The notes: generated from the sequence alone by a model not told the origin. A stretch of DNA of 8,547 bases from Candidatus Segetimicrobium genomatis (GCA_005882445.1 VBAN01000460.1:1-8547); one strand, 5' to 3'; shown: positions 1-6,500, counted from the stretch's first letter. A program made the numbers and translations.

Positions 1-753
1 CTGTCCCACTTGGGGCGGGTCGAATGGCACCAAGGGAATTATACGAAGGCGGCAGCGCTCTTCGAAGAAGGGCTCACCCTGGCCAGAATTGCGGGCGATA
101 AGTGGCTCATCGCCTACGCTCTTCGCAACCTTGGCCACGTGGCGCTTAAGCTGGATGACCCCCAGCACGCCACGAAATGCTACACGGAGGGCCTGGCCCT
201 CTGTCGAAGTGTCGGGGATCGGTGGGTGACCGAAGAGTGCTTGGAAGGCTTGGCGGGGGCGGCCTGCGCGCAGGCGTACCACGAGGAGGCAGCTCGATTG
301 TTCGGGGCGGCAGAGGCCTTACACGAGATTCTCCACTCCCACCATGCAGCACCGTACCAGGCCGATATCGACCGGCGGATCGCCTCGACTCGCGCGCGCC
401 TGGGGGATGCCGGCTTTGCCGCGGCGCTGGCTGAAGGCCGCGCCATGACGCTCGCGCTGGCCATCGAGTACGCGCTGGGGCTGAATTTCACCGAGGTGGT
501 CCCAGCAGGCTCCGCACCGGCGGGGAAGCCGGTTAGCAAGCGCTCGGCCCTCTTGACCGCCCGCGAGCGAGAGGTCGCGGCGTTGATCGCCCGCGGGCTC
601 TCGAACCGCCATATCGCTTCTCACCTAAAGATCCCAGAACGAACCGCACAGACGCACGTCCAGAACATTCTGAATAAGCTCGGCGTTAACTCTCGAACGC
701 AAGTTGCCGTCTGGGCAGTCGAGAACGGACTTCTGTCGAGCTCCCGCGACTGA
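1..753 (+). CDS. LuxR-type transcriptional regulator with TPR-like repeats (5' partial)
   Basis: The reading frame is open from base 1 and ends at TGA 751-753, so this is the C-terminal 250 residues of a longer protein. The TTG at 10 is unlikely to be the true start, because the frame continues upstream into a TPR-like helix. Residues about 1-110 (counted from base 1) look like tetratricopeptide helices, with motifs such as GNYTKAAALFEEGL and DDPQHATKCYTEGL spaced about 40 residues apart. A linker follows, then a LuxR/GerE helix-turn-helix at about 184-245 with the hallmarks LTAREREVAALIARGLSN, RTAQTHVQNILNKLG and a final WAVENGLL. Large regulators of this class (MalT/LAL-like) normally carry an NB-ARC or AAA-type ATPase domain upstream, which would lie outside the window. 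It would bind DNA as an activator in response to an unknown signal. The co-oriented ligase gene downstream is a possible target, but only by proximity. Confidence 0.9.
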   Translation: MSHLGRVEWHQGNYTKAAALFEEGLTLARIAGDKWLIAYALRNLGHVALKLDDPQHATKCYTEGLALCRSVGDRWVTEECLEGLAGAACAQAYHEEAARLFGAAEALHEILHSHHAAPYQADIDRRIASTRARLGDAGFAAALAEGRAMTLALAIEYALGLNFTEVVPAGSAPAGKPVSKRSALLTAREREVAALIARGLSNRHIASHLKIPERTAQTHVQNILNKLGVNSRTQVAVWAVENGLLSSSRD

Positions 754-788
754 TCACCCACCGGTCACCCTCATAGCAGACACGGAAA

Positions 789-818
789 GTGGCAGTTTCG
801 GCGGCACTCGTCCATAAT
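789..818 (+). promoter_or_regulatory. Possible sigma70-like promoter for the ligase gene
   Basis: GTGGCA at 789-794 (4 of 6 to TTGACA) and CATAAT at 813-818 (5 of 6 to TATAAT) are separated by 18 bp. Transcription would start near 825, giving an untranslated leader of about 110 nt before the ATG at 937. The stretch is AT-richer than its surroundings. The match is only moderate and the host's promoter consensus is unknown. Confidence 0.3.
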
Positions 819-920
819 ACGTAGCCGTTTGCCGGGAAAAATCTCCCTGTTGCTACGCATTCCTCTCGATGACAGGCGCCCCGTGTTCACATATGCTGGG
901 CGTCAGACACGAGGCTTGCG

Positions 921-927
921 AGGGAGG
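921..927 (+). promoter_or_regulatory. Ribosome binding site that sets the ligase start
   Basis: AGGGAGG lies 9 nt before the ATG at 937. It is the only strong Shine-Dalgarno in this leader, and it argues against the longer reading frame that opens at the TTG at 829. Confidence 0.7.
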
Positions 928-936
928 TGCAGGGGC

Positions 937-2523
937 ATGCGCACCCAAGTCGCGTCGAGGGCCAGGTCGAACGTGAGGGTCAACCGGGAAGAACTGTCGC
1001 CGGTCACCTTCTTGGAACGGGCGGGCGACGCGTTTGCAACCCGGGTGGCAGTGGTGGATGGAGAGCGCAGCTTTACGTATCGGCAGTGGCGGGCACGCGC
1101 CCGGCGCCTGGCCTCGGCGCTGCGCCGGGAAGGGCTCATGAAGCACGACCGGGTCGCCTTTCTGGCGCTGAATTCAGAACCGCTCTTGCTCGCCCATTTT
1201 GGCGTGCCCCAGGCGGGCGGGGTGCTGGTGTGCATCAATACCCGGCTCAGCCCCGACGAGATCAAATATATCATCGAGCACTCCGGAGCACGGATCATCT
1301 TTTACTCCCCTGAGTTGGAGCCGCTCTTGGAGCGCGTGCCGCCGGATGTTCGGCGGCTCGACATCCACCGAGACTTCGAGGAGTTGCTGGCCATGGGAAG
1401 CGACGAAGAGCCTGAGTCCTGGCTCGAAGGCGAAGAGGAGCCGATTTCGATCAACTATACATCGGGGACGACCGGGCGCCCGAAGGGCGTCGTGTATACT
1501 CACCGCGGAGCGTACCTGAGTGCGATCGCGATGCTCACGGAGCACAGAGTCACGCGCGACTCCGTGTACCTGTGGACGCTTCCGATGTTCCACTGCAACG
1601 GGTGGACGTACCCGTGGGCGCTCTCGGCGGTTGGGGCGAAAAGCGTCTGCATTCCGCGCGTCGACCCGGCGCAGGCCTGGGGGATGTTCGATGAGGGAGG
1701 GGTCACCCACTTTTGCGGAGCGCCGACGGTTCTTGTGATGCTGGCCCACCATCCCGCCGCGCACCCGCTGCCCCGGCCGATTCGCGTGATGACCGGGGGG
1801 GCTCCACCGTCCCCCACAATCATCGCGGTGATGGCGGACCTCAACATCGAGATAGAGCACGTCTACGGGCTGACCGAGTCCTACGGGCCGTACACCATCA
1901 ACGTCCCGCCCCCGGGCGCCGAAAACCTGGGTCCCGACGAACGGGCCCGGCTCAAGGCGCGTCAGGGGGTCGCCCACATGACCGGCGGATTTCAGCGGGT
2001 CGTCGATGAGGAGATGCGCGACGTGCCCGCGGATGGCCGGACGATGGGCGAAGTCATCTATCGTGGCAATCTGATCATGAGAGAATACTTCCGGCAGCCG
2101 GAGGCGACCGAGCAGGCGTTCCGCGGCGGCTGGTTTCACACGGGGGATATCGCGGTCATGCACCCGGACGGACAGATCGAACTGCGAGATCGCAAGAAAG
2201 ACATCATCATCTCAGGCGGCGAGAACATCAGCACGATCGAGGTCGAGCAGGCGGTCGTGAGCCACCCGGCGGCGCTGGAGTGCGCAGTCGTGGCGATTCC
2301 GGACGACGAATGGGGCGAAGCGCCCAAGGCGTTTGTCACCCTCAAACCCGGTAAGACGGCGACCGCGGAAGAGATCATCGCCCACTGTCGCGAGCGCATC
2401 GCCCACTTCAAGTGCCCGAAGGCGGTGGAGTTCAGCGAACTCCCCAAGACCTCGACCGGCAAGATACAGAAGTTCGTGCTGCGCGAGCGGGAGTGGAAAG
2501 GCCTGGAGAAGCGGATCAACTGA
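937..2523 (+). CDS. Acyl-CoA ligase (AMP-forming, ANL superfamily)
   Basis: The product would activate a carboxylic acid with ATP to an acyl-adenylate and transfer it to CoA in the cytoplasm. With the ATG at 937 it has 528 residues, normal for the family. Motifs appear in order: P-loop YTSGTTGRPKG at 174-184; MFHCNGW at 217-223; YGLTE at 310-314; WFHTGD at 399-404; the hinge and core RDRKKDIIISGGEN at 417-430; and the C-terminal PKTSTGK with the adenylation lysine K509. MFHCNGW, together with the ARQG...DVPADG...GEV..RGN stretch, places it with the acyl-activating enzymes that include plant AAE1/BZO-type and bacterial DmdB-type ligases, which act on medium-chain, aromatic or methylthio-acyl acids. 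The substrate cannot be read from sequence. The ATG was chosen because AGGGAGG (921-927) sits 9 nt upstream and family homology begins near residue 20. All motif residues are intact. Confidence 0.93.
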   Translation: MRTQVASRARSNVRVNREELSPVTFLERAGDAFATRVAVVDGERSFTYRQWRARARRLASALRREGLMKHDRVAFLALNSEPLLLAHFGVPQAGGVLVCINTRLSPDEIKYIIEHSGARIIFYSPELEPLLERVPPDVRRLDIHRDFEELLAMGSDEEPESWLEGEEEPISINYTSGTTGRPKGVVYTHRGAYLSAIAMLTEHRVTRDSVYLWTLPMFHCNGWTYPWALSAVGAKSVCIPRVDPAQAWGMFDEGGVTHFCGAPTVLVMLAHHPAAHPLPRPIRVMTGGAPPSPTIIAVMADLNIEIEHVYGLTESYGPYTINVPPPGAENLGPDERARLKARQGVAHMTGGFQRVVDEEMRDVPADGRTMGEVIYRGNLIMREYFRQPEATEQAFRGGWFHTGDIAVMHPDGQIELRDRKKDIIISGGENISTIEVEQAVVSHPAALECAVVAIPDDEWGEAPKAFVTLKPGKTATAEEIIAHCRERIAHFKCPKAVEFSELPKTSTGKIQKFVLREREWKGLEKRIN

Positions 2524-2759
2524 AGGTACGAGATGACATTGACCGGCAACCGGATGCACGTCTCCCCCAGTTGGGTGTCCGCACAGAAACCTTGCTCTTA
2601 TGCCCTCGGATTGTCAAAGTGGACCGGTAAAGTCGGCGTCTTTTTGCGTCGCATCAGCTCCCCTGTCAGACTTTTTCGCCGCCTCGGTGAGCCGGTCGAC
2701 AACGGCCGGAAGATTTTCTCGCCGGATGCGGTTCACATGGAGTGGTGGGGTGAGCACAG
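2524..2759. other. 236-bp intergenic region between ligase and secreted hydrolase
   Basis: No convincing gene is seen here; the overlapping reading frames run on into the hydrolase gene in the wrong frame and look like chance. The stretch has two T-runs on the + strand, at 2641-2645 and 2671-2675, and a better hairpin with a T-run at 2692-2717 (listed separately). The first T-run is preceded by a weak, bulged 5-bp stem (GACCG pairing within GTCGGCGTC). The hydrolase GTG at 2760 is preceded by a GGGGTGA-like purine-rich sequence. Confidence 0.5.
2692..2720 (+). terminator. Terminator-like hairpin upstream of the hydrolase gene
   Basis: CCGGTCG (2692-2698) pairs with CGGCCGG (2703-2709), seven pairs including one G-U, closing an ACAA tetraloop. 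AAGA and then TTTT (2714-2717) follow. This resembles an intrinsic terminator with a slightly displaced U-tract. It lies 168 bp after the ligase stop and about 40 bp before the hydrolase start, so it could end the ligase transcript or act in the hydrolase leader. Confidence 0.4.
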
Positions 2760-4091
2760 GTGCGACATACGGCCGTTCCGAGTCTGGTGCTGGTTGCGTT
2801 GCTGGCGATCCCTGCCGCCGGCCAGCCGCTCAATCCTTTCCACGTGACGATCATGGATGTGGGGATGGTCTCGCAGTCGCTGCGGATCACGATGGAGACG
2901 TCGGGGTCGGACGGTCGCGAAGCAGGGCGGTCTGCCGTCGAGGTGTCGGCATGGCTCGACGGCGTGCCCATCCAGGCCGAGGTACCTCTGATTCACATGC
3001 CCGCGCGGTTTTCGCTGGACCTGGATCTCGCCGCCGGTGCCGTCCGCATAGCCGGGGTCACCGTGGGCGAGTTTGCGCCGGTGCAGCGGTTCGACGAGAA
3101 CTTGATATTCCCGGTCGAGGTGACGTTGCGTCGCGGTCCATTCGCCGCCACCGCCCGACGGCTCGTCGCGATCCCCTTGCCGACGGTCGTCATCTCCGGG
3201 TACGCCAACGAGCTGCGCCGGCCCGATCAAGCGCTGCTGGCCGCGTTTCGCCGCCGCGGGTATCGGGACACGGGACCGGCCCAGACGGTTTTTTGGTTCG
3301 CATACCCGTCCCTCCACATGACCTTCGAGGAGGCCGCGCACGAGTTGGATGCGTACGTGCGGCAGGTGGTGCTCCCGGCCACATATGCGAGGAAGATCAA
3401 CGTCGTCGGATACAGCCTCGGCGGCCTGCTGGCCCGCTGGAACATCGCGAATGCCCTCGATGGCTGGGGCAGGCTGGTCAACCGGTTGGTGCTCGTGGGT
3501 GTGCCGAATGAGGGGGCGGTGATGCCCTACGTGTACAGGAATACCCCGGAGTTCGTGCCCTACGCGTATATGGCGCATACGCAGGCCGCCCGCGCCATGC
3601 TTCCGACTTTTCCGTTCTGGCGGGCCGCTCTAGGGCAGCCGTGGGGCACGCCGCCCGATGGCGGGAACCCCCTGCTCGCGCAGCTCAACGCCATGCCGAT
3701 CCCGGCCGACGTTCGTTTGTACAGCTTCTATGGAAGCATGGATCCCGGAGGCGTGGGGGTCGCGGTCGACGTTCGTCTGTTCATCCTCTTTGGAAGCTTG
3801 GATCTCGAAGATGCAGGGGGGACGCTAACCCTGCTTGGCGTCACCGGTGAGTCCGGCGGCGCCGTGTTTACCTACGGCCCCGGAGATGGGGTCGTGCTGG
3901 TGGCCAGCGCTCTGGGGTTGCCGATTCAGGGTGGCGACGGCGTCGCGGCGTTCGCGGGTCATGAGATCCAGCGCGTCGACTTGGGGCCGGTGGCGCACGT
4001 GTCGCTGTTGGCGGCGGGGGCCGAGAAGATCCTTGCCGTGCTGCTCGACCGCGTCCTGGACAGAGTGGAGACCACGACGGAGGCTCACTGA
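2760..4091 (+). CDS. Secreted alpha/beta hydrolase, lipase/LCAT-PGAP1-like
   Basis: This 443-residue exported protein starts at GTG. Residues 1-21 form a signal peptide: RH basic end, hydrophobic AVPSLVLVALLAIP, and likely cleavage after the AAG at 19-21. Residues about 25-128 are strand-rich and Gly/Asp-containing and may be a beta-sandwich. The hydrolase domain follows, with PTVVISGYANE in the oxyanion strand, the nucleophile elbow GYSLGG (217-222, Ser219), GDG (375-377, Asp376) and AHVSLL (His413), an order and spacing that fit a Ser-Asp-His triad as in LCAT/PGAP1-like lipases. Residues 315-334 and 335-354 are an in-frame 20-residue duplication. A lipase or esterase acting outside the cytoplasm is the likeliest role; the substrate is unknown. 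The nearby acyl-CoA ligase could activate fatty acids it releases, but that is inference. The final helix AAGAEKILAVLLDRVLDRV matches the usual C-terminal helix after the catalytic His. Confidence 0.8.
   Translation: MRHTAVPSLVLVALLAIPAAGQPLNPFHVTIMDVGMVSQSLRITMETSGSDGREAGRSAVEVSAWLDGVPIQAEVPLIHMPARFSLDLDLAAGAVRIAGVTVGEFAPVQRFDENLIFPVEVTLRRGPFAATARRLVAIPLPTVVISGYANELRRPDQALLAAFRRRGYRDTGPAQTVFWFAYPSLHMTFEEAAHELDAYVRQVVLPATYARKINVVGYSLGGLLARWNIANALDGWGRLVNRLVLVGVPNEGAVMPYVYRNTPEFVPYAYMAHTQAARAMLPTFPFWRAALGQPWGTPPDGGNPLLAQLNAMPIPADVRLYSFYGSMDPGGVGVAVDVRLFILFGSLDLEDAGGTLTLLGVTGESGGAVFTYGPGDGVVLVASALGLPIQGGDGVAAFAGHEIQRVDLGPVAHVSLLAAGAEKILAVLLDRVLDRVETTTEAH
3702..3821 (+). repeat. 60-bp in-frame tandem duplication inside the hydrolase gene
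   Basis: Copy 1 (3702-3761) and copy 2 (3762-3821) align without gaps at 44 of 60 bases, with the first 40 bases most alike. They encode residues 315-334 and 335-354, for example DVRLYSFYGSMD against DVRLFILFGSLD. Of 13 changed codons only one (TTG/CTG) is silent. Copy 1 better fits the strand normally found before the acid residue of the lipase triad. Confidence 0.85.
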
Positions 4092-4116
4092 GGCCCGGTC
4101 AGACAGCCTGCGGCGT
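4074..4116. terminator. Imperfect inverted repeat spanning both convergent stop codons
   Basis: Centred on 4095, the arms 4074-4091 and 4099-4116 pair at 14 of 18 positions. The core is AGGCT (4081-4085) with AGCCT (4105-4109), and CTGA (4088-4091) with TCAG (4099-4102), around the 7-base loop ggcccgg. The hydrolase TGA (4089-4091) and the amidohydrolase stop (4099-4101 on the - strand) are paired with each other. No T-run follows on either side, so it is not a classic intrinsic terminator, but a bidirectional transcription barrier is the natural reading. Confidence 0.5.
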
Positions 4117-5313
4117 CTCGACGACCTTACCCTGGCTGATGACGTAGGCTGGGGCCTCGTGCGCGCGCAGCGCCTCGCGCACCGAGGGGGCGGTGAGGAC
4201 TACCAGGTGGGCCGTTCCTCCCACGCGCAGCCCATAACCCTCCAGACCCATCGCCCGCGCGGCGTCGACCGTGATCATGTCGTAAAGCGCTTCCATATCT
4301 ACATCCGTTGTCATCCAAAGCAGGTGCGAGGCGAGGAAGGCCACTTCGAGCATGTTGTTGCGGCCGTACGGGTAGTAGGCGTCGGAGATGTCATCCTGGC
4401 CTAGGCACACCACGACGCCGGCATCGCGCAGCGTCCGGACGGGCGCATGGAGGGGCCCCGTATGTGGGTCGGAGACGATGGCGATGCGGGCGCGCTTGAG
4501 GAGGGCGATGACCTTGTAAAGGTAAGGGGGCGGGTAGAGGGCCATTGCCCGCGCCTGTTGGGCGAGAACGCGCCCCTCCCATCCCGCTTCCAGGGTCTTC
4601 ACCGCCAGCATCTCCAGCGTTCGCAGGCCCGGATCTCCGGCGTCGTCCACCAGCATGGAGATCGGTCGGCCGGAGGCCGTGGCGATGGCGAACATCTCGT
4701 CAATGTGGCGTCTCGCGTCCGCCTCCGTGTATTCGATCCAGGCGATGCCTCCAACGATGTCGGCACCTAGCTCGATGGCCTCGCGGACAAGGTCGGCCGA
4801 CCCGGGGGCGCGCACTACCCCGTCCTGGGGGAAGGCCACAACTTGCAAGTGGACCAGGCCGGCGAACTCTACGCGCGCCTGGAGGAGGGCTTTGACCCCG
4901 ATCAGGCCTGCTTGGGGGTCAACGTCGGCAAAGGCCCGGATATGGGTGTTGCCGTAGCGAAGCGCCCAGCGCAGCGCCCGCCGGACGTTCTCCACGATCC
5001 AGTCCTGCGCGTACCCAGCCTTGACGCGCGCGGCGCGCTCGATCGCCGCCATCGCCTCTCCCATGCCCACCCCGTGATAGGCGGTCAGCGTGTCCTGGCC
5101 TGCCCGGTCTAGCGTGAAGACCTTGTCCAGGTGGAGGTGGGGATTGACGAAGGACTCAGTGACAAGATTGCCCCCGGCGTCCAACTCCACCGCGCCTCGC
5201 TGGGCCAGCCCAGCCTCCAGTGCGACGATGGTGCCGTCCCGGATGCCGATGTCCGCCAGCGCCGGGCGGCCGCGCAGGCGGGCGCGCCTGATCACAATGT
5301 CCAGAGAAGTCAT
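4099..5313 (-). CDS. CodA-like amidohydrolase with altered metal site
   Basis: This 404-residue protein aligns along its length with cytosine deaminase (CodA) and related amidohydrolases. It has an N-terminal beta-strand DIVIRRARLRG, the HLHLD metal motif (His59, His61), LQVVAFPQDG (Gln157, matching CodA Q156), the family segment RLGADVVG-like ELGADIVGGI (181-190), CLGQDD (Asp307, matching CodA D313), and a C-terminal strand region VGGTAHLVVL. Set against my recollection of E. coli CodA, three functional residues are replaced: metal ligand H214 by Leu221, E217 by Asp224 and H246 by Gln253. Either the chemistry differs or the protein is inactive; cytosine deamination should not be assumed. The start ATG (5311-5313) has only a weak GGTGA ahead of it. 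The gene is last in the minus-strand cluster, 152 bp after the sugar-binding protein gene, and converges on the hydrolase gene. The true substrate is unknown. Confidence 0.8.
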   Translation of the reverse strand: MTSLDIVIRRARLRGRPALADIGIRDGTIVALEAGLAQRGAVELDAGGNLVTESFVNPHLHLDKVFTLDRAGQDTLTAYHGVGMGEAMAAIERAARVKAGYAQDWIVENVRRALRWALRYGNTHIRAFADVDPQAGLIGVKALLQARVEFAGLVHLQVVAFPQDGVVRAPGSADLVREAIELGADIVGGIAWIEYTEADARRHIDEMFAIATASGRPISMLVDDAGDPGLRTLEMLAVKTLEAGWEGRVLAQQARAMALYPPPYLYKVIALLKRARIAIVSDPHTGPLHAPVRTLRDAGVVVCLGQDDISDAYYPYGRNNMLEVAFLASHLLWMTTDVDMEALYDMITVDAARAMGLEGYGLRVGGTAHLVVLTAPSVREALRAHEAPAYVISQGKVVETPQAV

Positions 5314-5388
5314 GCCCAGGTCACCGGAACCGGGCGCCGCCCCGGGTCGCCACCGAGAGCACCTCGCGTGCGCTCATGGCTGGCCATT

Positions 5389-5430
5389 CCGGTAACGGCA
5401 ACGCTTCCTGCGAAGACAACCGGTAGCGGC
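5389..5430. repeat. Paired 11-bp direct repeat, CCGGTAnCGGC
   Basis: CCGGTAACGGC (5389-5399) and CCGGTAGCGGC (5420-5430) match at 10 of 11 bases. Their 31-bp period is about three helical turns, which would put both on one face of the DNA. They lie 76-117 bp upstream of the amidohydrolase start. A paired protein-binding site is possible but unproven. Confidence 0.35.
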
Positions 5431-5442
5431 TGGTTACTGCCT

Positions 5443-5457
5443 CAGCCGGCCTGGCTG
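5443..5457 (-). other. Short GC hairpin after the binding-protein gene
   Basis: CAGCC (5443-5447) pairs with GGCTG (5453-5457) around a five-base loop, 8 bp beyond the stop of the binding-protein gene. No T-run follows, so it looks like an mRNA 3'-end or processing hairpin rather than a full terminator. A 5-bp stem can arise by chance. Confidence 0.3.
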
Positions 5458-5465
5458 CCAGAGTG

Positions 5466-6500
5466 TCACCGCACTTCCTTCTCCGCCAGCGGCGCCAGGA
5501 AGTTAATGTTGTTTTTGTCCACAAACCCGCCGCCCGTGTCGATGTGGAGTCCCGAGAATCCATACGTCTTGGTCAGGCAAATCTGCAGGATGGGAAGGTA
5601 TCCCTGGAGCCAGGGCTGTTGGTCGATCACCAGGGTGGTCCAGCCGCCCCGCAGCGCCGTCACCGTCGCGGGGGAGAGGTCAAAGCCGGCCGTGTAGATG
5701 TCGCCCGGCTTCTTCCCTGTAGCCTTCAAGTAAGTCTCCAGTGTGGACGTCATGGCGCCGTGGTCGGTGACGATGAGCTTGACGTCCGGGTGGGAGGTCA
5801 CATAGCCGGTGAAGGTGGGAGTCCCTGCTGCCGGATCGGCGTCTGTCGCGGAGTCGATCTCTACATAGTCCACGGTCAGGCCGGCCTTCTTCAACGAGTC
5901 GCTCACGCCTTTCGTGCGCAGGCCGCGGGTCGGCTGGGAGAGAAGCCCCCACACCACCGCCCGTGCGCCCGCCTTGAGCCCGGACCGTTTCAGGGCCTCT
6001 GAGCCCAGCGCGAATCCTGCGTCATAGAGGTCCTGACCGACATAGCCGAAGCCCATGGCGGCATACTTGCCTTCCATCTTGGGCAGCTGCGTGTTCTGAC
6101 TTGTCACGATGATGCCTCGAGCCTCCGCATCTTCAATGAGAGGGTCAAAAGCGACATCGCCGGGATGCCCCATGACGGCGATCCCGTCGGGTTTTGTGGC
6201 AGCCGCCTCTTTGAACTGCTGGATCATCTTCTGCGGAGCCCAATCGGAAAAGATATACTGCACCTTGGGGCCGAGATCCACTTCCGCCTGCCGCGCGCCG
6301 TTGTACACGTTGTTCGCGAACACGCCGCCCGGGGGGCCGCCGGGGAAGAAGATAATCCTCGCGTTGCACCACTTTGTCACCGGTGTAAATCGAGGAGGCC
6401 CCGCCGTGAGCCCGGTCTGGGTCCAGGCCGCCACAGTCAGAAGCGCCGCCAGACAGAGCGGGACAAACATCCTTGCCGGTCCCTTGCGTGGTGTCTCCAT
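5466..6500 (-). CDS. Periplasmic sugar-binding protein of an ABC transporter (Peripla_BP_4, RbsB-like)
   Basis: This 344-residue exported protein would capture a sugar or related small molecule outside the membrane for an ABC importer. The signal peptide is residues 1-33, with basic RKGPAR, hydrophobic MFVPLCLAALLTVAAW and likely cleavage at LTA|G; there is no lipobox, so it should be soluble and periplasmic. The two-lobed fold is recognisable from NARIIFFPGG at the first strand (unusually Pro/Gly-rich at 53-59), KPDGIAVMGHPGDVAFDPLIEDA (103-125), GIIVTSQN, GYVGQDLYDAG (152-162) and the family signature DQQPWLQGYLPI (293-304). The ATG at 6498-6500 was chosen because GGAGG lies 7 nt upstream and a signal peptide follows directly; an in-frame ATG 16 codons earlier lacks both. 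The gene follows the dehydrogenase after 123 bp. No permease or ATPase gene is seen in this window. The ligand cannot be named from sequence. Confidence 0.9.
   Translation of the reverse strand: METPRKGPARMFVPLCLAALLTVAAWTQTGLTAGPPRFTPVTKWCNARIIFFPGGPPGGVFANNVYNGARQAEVDLGPKVQYIFSDWAPQKMIQQFKEAAATKPDGIAVMGHPGDVAFDPLIEDAEARGIIVTSQNTQLPKMEGKYAAMGFGYVGQDLYDAGFALGSEALKRSGLKAGARAVVWGLLSQPTRGLRTKGVSDSLKKAGLTVDYVEIDSATDADPAAGTPTFTGYVTSHPDVKLIVTDHGAMTSTLETYLKATGKKPGDIYTAGFDLSPATVTALRGGWTTLVIDQQPWLQGYLPILQICLTKTYGFSGLHIDTGGGFVDKNNINFLAPLAEKEVR

Larger units (their letters stand above)
754..936 (+). other. Intergenic leader between regulator and acyl-CoA ligase
   Basis: This 183-bp gap holds a possible sigma70-like promoter (789-818, listed separately) and, near its right end, the Shine-Dalgarno AGGGAGG at 921-927. 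No U-tract terminator is visible after the regulator stop. The ligase frame is open back to a TTG at 829, but the added 36 residues are Arg/Gly-rich, resemble no part of the ligase family and lack a ribosome binding site, so I treat the stretch as untranslated leader. Confidence 0.6.
5314..5465 (-). other. 152-bp spacer between binding-protein and amidohydrolase genes
   Basis: No gene is evident. It contains a small hairpin (5443-5457) just after the binding-protein stop and a near-perfect 11-bp direct repeat, CCGGTAACGGC (5389-5399) and CCGGTAGCGGC (5420-5430), 31 bp apart. No clear -10/-35 pair for the - strand was recognised. Confidence 0.5.

Noticed and set aside
829..936. N-terminal extension of the acyl-CoA ligase from a TTG at 829
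   Set aside because: The extra 36 residues are Arg/Gly-rich, match nothing in the family and lack a ribosome binding site. The ATG at 937 has AGGGAGG at good spacing.
1174..2163. Long 329-codon open frame on the - strand inside the ligase gene
   Set aside because: It lies opposite a gene with all ligase motifs intact, and its translation is rich in Arg, His, Pro and Asp without domain features. Such antisense frames are common in GC-rich DNA.
2618..2645. Intrinsic terminator at the TTTTT run 2641-2645
   Set aside because: The only stem before it is five pairs with a two-base bulge. The hairpin at 2692-2709 is clearly better.
2600..3511. 303-codon open frame on the + strand overlapping the hydrolase gene
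   Set aside because: Its translation is Arg/Gly/Ala-rich with no recognisable domain. The overlapping frame has a signal peptide and a complete lipase-like triad.
2733..3578. 281-codon open frame on the - strand opposite the hydrolase gene
   Set aside because: Low-complexity His/Arg/Gly/Pro composition and full overlap with the better-supported hydrolase gene mark it as an antisense shadow.
5321..5563. Small - strand frame between the binding-protein and amidohydrolase genes
   Set aside because: It overlaps the binding-protein C-terminus out of frame, has no convincing ribosome binding site and is Arg-rich. An 18-codon tail from the ATG near 5377 is too short to support.
5466..6500. Lipoprotein signal for the sugar-binding protein
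   Set aside because: The only cysteine in the leader (Cys16, VPLCL) lies inside the hydrophobic core without a lipobox, and an Ala-type cleavage site follows at 31-33.
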